From Euryarchaeota archaeon UBA175 (GTDB lineage Archaea > Thermoplasmatota > Poseidoniia > Poseidoniales > Thalassarchaeaceae), in the NCBI GenBank assembly GCA_002497895.1, contig DAFD01000053.1:4318-11993 (forward strand): DNA of 7,676 nucleotides, written 5' to 3'. Below, piece after piece: positions 6,326-7,676 of the stretch. The notes beneath the pieces are model-generated. The model was not told the origin of the DNA, ran no database searches, and worked only from the letters and a program-made list of their open reading frames with translations. How positions within the stretch are numbered: position 1 is the stretch's first letter; each line of letters begins with the position of its first letter. Made by a program: the position numbers and the translations under genes.

Positions 6326-6402
6326 GGGCGATTAGTGTAGTCTGGATATCACCTTGGCCTCCTAAGCCGAGAACACGGGTTCAAATCCTGTATCGCCCGC
6401 CA
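6326..6402 (+). tRNA. tRNA-Arg, anticodon CCT
   Basis: The 77 bases fold as a complete cloverleaf. The acceptor stem is GGGCGAT (6326-6332) with ATCGCCC (6392-6398), all seven pairs perfect. The D-stem is GTG/CAC with one T-T mismatch beside the loop, and the D-loop has the conserved GG at 6344-6345. The anticodon stem is TTGGC/GCCGA (6354-6358, 6366-6370) with one G-T pair, enclosing CTCCTAA, so the anticodon is CCT at 6361-6363 and reads AGG. The T-stem is ACGGG/CCTGT with loop TTCAAAT. Discriminator G is followed by an encoded CCA (6400-6402). There is no intron. It is the only plus-strand gene here, facing the RFC-like gene, whose stop codon lies 12 bases beyond its end. Confidence 0.97.
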
Positions 6403-6418
6403 CTAATTTACTGATTAG
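6403..6418. repeat. Small inverted repeat between the convergent tRNA and ATPase genes
   Basis: CTAAT (6403-6407) and ATTAG (6414-6418) form a perfect 5-base dyad with a 6-base centre, directly after the tRNA CCA and overlapping the TAA stop of the ATPase gene. It could help form 3' ends in both directions, but it is AT-rich, weak, and followed by no T-run, so chance is likely. Confidence 0.2.
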
Positions 6419-7554
6419 CCGAAGGCAAGCCCATGCTTTCGACCAGAGTCTGCAGCCTTGTGAAGAAAATTCTCGAATGGGATTCTTGCATGCATGGTCC
6501 TTCGAATCTGTGTATCGCAAAGAGCTAGGTCTGCAAGCAACTCTCTACGTAATTCATCAGGCAATGACAAGCGGCGGCCGACCAACACGTCGTGCAATTG
6601 TGAGATGAGATCGTCCGCATCGAGGCCATGATCGTTCATCAATCGGTCGACCTCGGCCATGGCTCCTGCCAAAACCTTGGAGCGGCGGCCGCGAACATTT
6701 TCCCAGCGCCATTCGACTACGCGCCCGCGCAATGCCAACTCAAGCAAATGGCGCCCTGCTTGCAGCGTTGTCGCTTGCACCAGCCGATGGACTGCGGATC
6801 TATCGGCCGCTAATCCTCTCGCATCAAGCATTTCGAGAGTGAAGAGAGACTTCCGAAGGTTGCCGTCAGACACGTAAGCGAGGTCTCCCAGAACTCCATC
6901 GTCGACCTCGGCCCCTTCCTTTGCAGCCAATGAGCGCATGGTCTCGATGACGAGATCTTTTTCAGTGGAAGGAATCCTTACCATCCTCGTGCGCGAGCGA
7001 ATGGCATCGATCAAGCGAGAAGGTGCTCGCGCAACCAGAATGAATCGGCTGGCGACGCCGACAGTTTCCATCATGCGACGAAGGTATGCTTGTCTGATGC
7101 CGCCCAGATGCTCGGCGTCTTCGATTACCAATAACCGGCTGACTGGAACTTGTCCGGGTTGAATCTCTATCTCAGCTCCAGCCGGAGCCACATCACCCTC
7201 TGCAGCCTGGATAATCCCGCGATCATAGGCATCCAGACTCATTCTACCGGCGAGAGTATCTGTTGAACCCGAACCACCTGGTCTGAGAAATCCCTCGAAC
7301 TTGGCCATCGCTCCGCGAGTTCGAACTAGGTCGCGCGCCTGTAGAACATGCGTAGTCGCCTGCCACCCAGGGCCTAGCATCTGCCGGGCGACCAACCTCC
7401 ATGCGGCCGTCTTTCCTACCCCCGCAGGCCCAGTAATCAGAAGATGCGGGGGTTCAGCCGCTAAGCTAGCGCCGACAAGGGCATCACGAACTCCGGCGGG
7501 CACAGCCAATTCGTCGAAGGTACGCGGAGCATGAGTACTCAGCCAACTCGCCAC
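6415..7554 (-). CDS. Replication factor C small-subunit-like AAA+ ATPase, divergent paralogue
   Basis: 379 residues from GTG at 7554-7552. RFC complexes load the PCNA sliding clamp onto DNA, and small subunits form most of the ATPase ring. Seen here: W4 with THAPRTFDEL (8-17), in the place of the family's W-x-E-K-Y-R-P start; Walker A GPAGVGKT (42-49); Walker B LLVIEDAEH (141-149); LIDAIRSRT (181-189), matching the SRC box with its arginine finger (R188); sensor 2 GNLRKSL (231-237, R234); and a helical C-terminal collar domain. Differences from standard RfcS are clear. The Walker B acids read ED instead of DE. The sensor-1 Asn position reads ARA. SRC is SRT. About 40 extra residues (about 85-135, Gly/Ala-rich with acidic parts) lie between Walker A and B. 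I infer a secondary small subunit, like the second RfcS paralogues known in methanogens and haloarchaea, rather than the main one. No Shine-Dalgarno sequence is seen before the GTG. Confidence 0.85.
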   Translation of the reverse strand: MASWLSTHAPRTFDELAVPAGVRDALVGASLAAEPPHLLITGPAGVGKTAAWRLVARQMLGPGWQATTHVLQARDLVRTRGAMAKFEGFLRPGGSGSTDTLAGRMSLDAYDRGIIQAAEGDVAPAGAEIEIQPGQVPVSRLLVIEDAEHLGGIRQAYLRRMMETVGVASRFILVARAPSRLIDAIRSRTRMVRIPSTEKDLVIETMRSLAAKEGAEVDDGVLGDLAYVSDGNLRKSLFTLEMLDARGLAADRSAVHRLVQATTLQAGRHLLELALRGRVVEWRWENVRGRRSKVLAGAMAEVDRLMNDHGLDADDLISQLHDVLVGRRLSLPDELRRELLADLALCDTQIRRTMHARIPFENFLHKAADSGRKHGLAFG

Positions 7555-7631
7555 AGGGTAACGTGAGTGAGGCGGGTCTTGAAGTGAGCGCCAACCCTTC
7601 CACTGGGGAGGGGCGTCGAGTGCTGCGATTT

Positions 7632-7676
7632 TCAGCGTGCTCGGAGAATCTTGTATCCGCGGTCAGTTCCTTCCTT
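7632..7676 (-). CDS. C-terminal end of an unidentified gene (cut by the right edge)
   Basis: From base 7676 leftward one frame reads 14 codons ending DRGYKILRAR, then TGA at 7634-7632. The basic, well-formed ending and its position just before the ATPase gene suggest the tail of a co-directional gene. Fourteen codons are too few to identify the product, and the frame could be open by chance. If real, its stop overlaps a CTG (CTGA) from which the ATPase frame is continuously open. Confidence 0.4.
   Translation of the reverse strand, partial: KEGTDRGYKILRAR

Noticed and set aside
6326..6402. Possible intron in the tRNA
   Set aside because: The cloverleaf closes with a normal 7-base anticodon loop and standard arm lengths, leaving no room for an intron.
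1..7676. CRISPR arrays, insertion sequences or phage genes
   Set aside because: No regularly spaced repeats, transposase motifs, terminal inverted repeats or phage-type genes were seen.

Overview
The window looks like chromosomal DNA from a mesophilic, probably marine archaeon; my best guess is Marine Group II (Poseidoniales) or a relative. This is inference from three things: a divergent clamp-loader (replication factor C small-subunit type) ATPase, which is an archaeal/eukaryotic family; a bacterial-style glycerolipid acyltransferase, which is unusual for archaea but has been reported in Marine Group II genomes; and a secreted protein with propeller-type repeats. Most start codons have no clear Shine-Dalgarno sequence, which fits leaderless or short-leader mRNAs. 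Nothing points to a phage, plasmid, insertion sequence or CRISPR array.

Layout: every protein gene is on the minus strand, so transcription runs right to left. At the right edge are the last 14 codons of an unidentified gene (7632-7676), then an RFC-like AAA+ ATPase (6415-7554). The gap at 6220-6414 holds a tRNA-Arg(CCT) on the plus strand (6326-6402), the only plus-strand gene, and a TATA-like element that could drive the genes to its left. Next come five closely spaced minus-strand genes that look like one transcription unit: a four-helix membrane protein of unknown function (4756-6219), a fumarate-reductase-like flavoprotein (3209-4639), a HIT-family nucleotide hydrolase (2780-3199), a Gpt2-like PlsC-family acyltransferase with a C-terminal membrane domain (1250-2740), and a small soluble alpha/beta protein, possibly DUF2299-like (593-1228). 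A 170-base intergenic region (423-592) follows, with a T-rich possible terminator and a possible promoter with repeats. At the left edge is the start of an exported repeat protein (1-422), which continues outside the window and has no stop codon here.

How the genes may work together is uncertain. Two of the five operon genes point to membranes (acyltransferase, membrane protein), one to redox chemistry (flavoprotein) and one to nucleotide hydrolysis (HIT). The flavoprotein has lost the residues that bind and protonate fumarate/succinate in its relatives, so it probably has another substrate. A membrane-lipid role for the cluster is possible but not shown. The 116 bases before the flavoprotein start codon hold two perfect hairpins, one ending 6 bases from the ATG, which may regulate it separately.
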